NCBI GenBank assembly: GCA_023251915.1
Contig: JAHEXW010000009.1
Location: 1-60,950 of the forward strand
DNA from: Actinomycetes bacterium
Lineage (GTDB): Bacteria; Actinomycetota; JAHEXW01
Length of the DNA stretch: 60,950 bases
Direction of reading: 5' to 3'
The notes under the pieces are model-generated. The model was not told where the DNA came from, did not search any database, and saw nothing but the letters and a program-made list of their open reading frames with translations. Position numbers and translations under genes: made by a program. Position 1 is the first letter of the stretch. The number at the start of each line of letters is the position of its first letter. This document shows positions 60,892 to 60,950 of the stretch, piece after piece.

Positions 60892-60950
60892 CTAAATCCG
60901 GCTTACTCGGTACACGGCTCCGGCTTTGTCATCCGAGATATAGAGCGCGC
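60892..60950 (-). CDS. C-terminal end of a GSDH-like sugar dehydrogenase (5' part beyond window)
   Basis: The minus-strand frame reads ALYISDDKAGAVYRVSRI and a TAG stop. LYxSDDxAGxIYRV is the typical C-terminal strand of the aldose sugar dehydrogenase (GSDH) family. Only 18 residues are visible. It is in the same direction as lpd and 2 nt upstream of it. Confidence 0.6.
   Translation of the reverse strand, partial: ALYISDDKAGAVYRVSRI

Overview
The window looks like chromosomal DNA of a deep-branching actinomycete (Actinomycetota), probably not one of the classical high-GC families. The base composition is moderately GC-rich. Evidence for the phylum is the block tlyA-recN-steA-mctB-pyrG-Nudix-xerD with scpA/scpB further along, which matches the order known from Mycobacterium tuberculosis (Rv1694-Rv1701, Rv1709-Rv1710), together with DUF3866 and SteA/MctB proteins and many start codons that sit 6-8 nt after a -10 box, as expected for leaderless mRNAs. 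No rRNA, CRISPR array, prophage or complete insertion sequence is visible.

Region 1 (1-29376, all minus strand) is dense housekeeping DNA with many 4-nt gene overlaps. In transcription order it runs thrS, accB, accC, asp23-like, nusB, xseB, ispA, dxs, tlyA, recN, a degenerate LytM-like membrane protein, steA, mctB, a GT2/GT4-like fusion glycosyltransferase, pyrG, an M20 peptidase, a beta-propeller protein, DUF3866, Nudix, xerD, deoB, pdp, cca, an M50 protease, an HD protein, trpS, scpA, scpB, a GCS2 ligase and a phosphatidylserine decarboxylase cut by the window edge. It covers fatty-acid and isoprenoid precursor supply, nucleotide salvage, DNA repair and chromosome segregation, and a probable cell-envelope/cell-separation module around SteA.

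Region 2 (29449-40460) is more accessory. It holds a Ca2+/H+ exchanger, TatD, a UbiA prenyltransferase, tRNA-Val beside a frameshifted GIY-YIG remnant, two paralogous DUF2795-like small proteins, a glycosyltransferase, an RRM RNA-binding protein with a long leader, SRPBCC, MsrB, an MBL-fold hydrolase, a sugar-dehydrogenase-like propeller, DUF2769, a methyltransferase, and tRNA-Cys and tRNA-Gly.

Region 3 (40523-48749, minus) is one complete chemosensory operon: MerR-type regulator, two CheW, hybrid CheA-REC, MCP, CheB, CheR-TPR, CheY. No flagellar genes are present. The CheB receiver lacks the acidic pocket. A lone type IV pilin-like gene lies 7.7 kb away.

Region 4 (49081-60950) has acetyl-CoA synthetase, an ABC-2 exporter, the late haem genes hemE-hemH-hemY (coproporphyrin-type in actinomycetes), a pilin-like gene, CorA, a GT-C mannosyltransferase-like protein, a small Rieske protein, dihydrolipoamide dehydrogenase, and the end of a sugar-dehydrogenase-like gene.

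Structures not explained by genes include two 26-bp palindromes sharing a 20-bp core with covarying outer arms, small palindromic repeats inside scpB and tlyA, a REP-like hairpin upstream of acs, and dyads near tRNAs and the MerR promoter.
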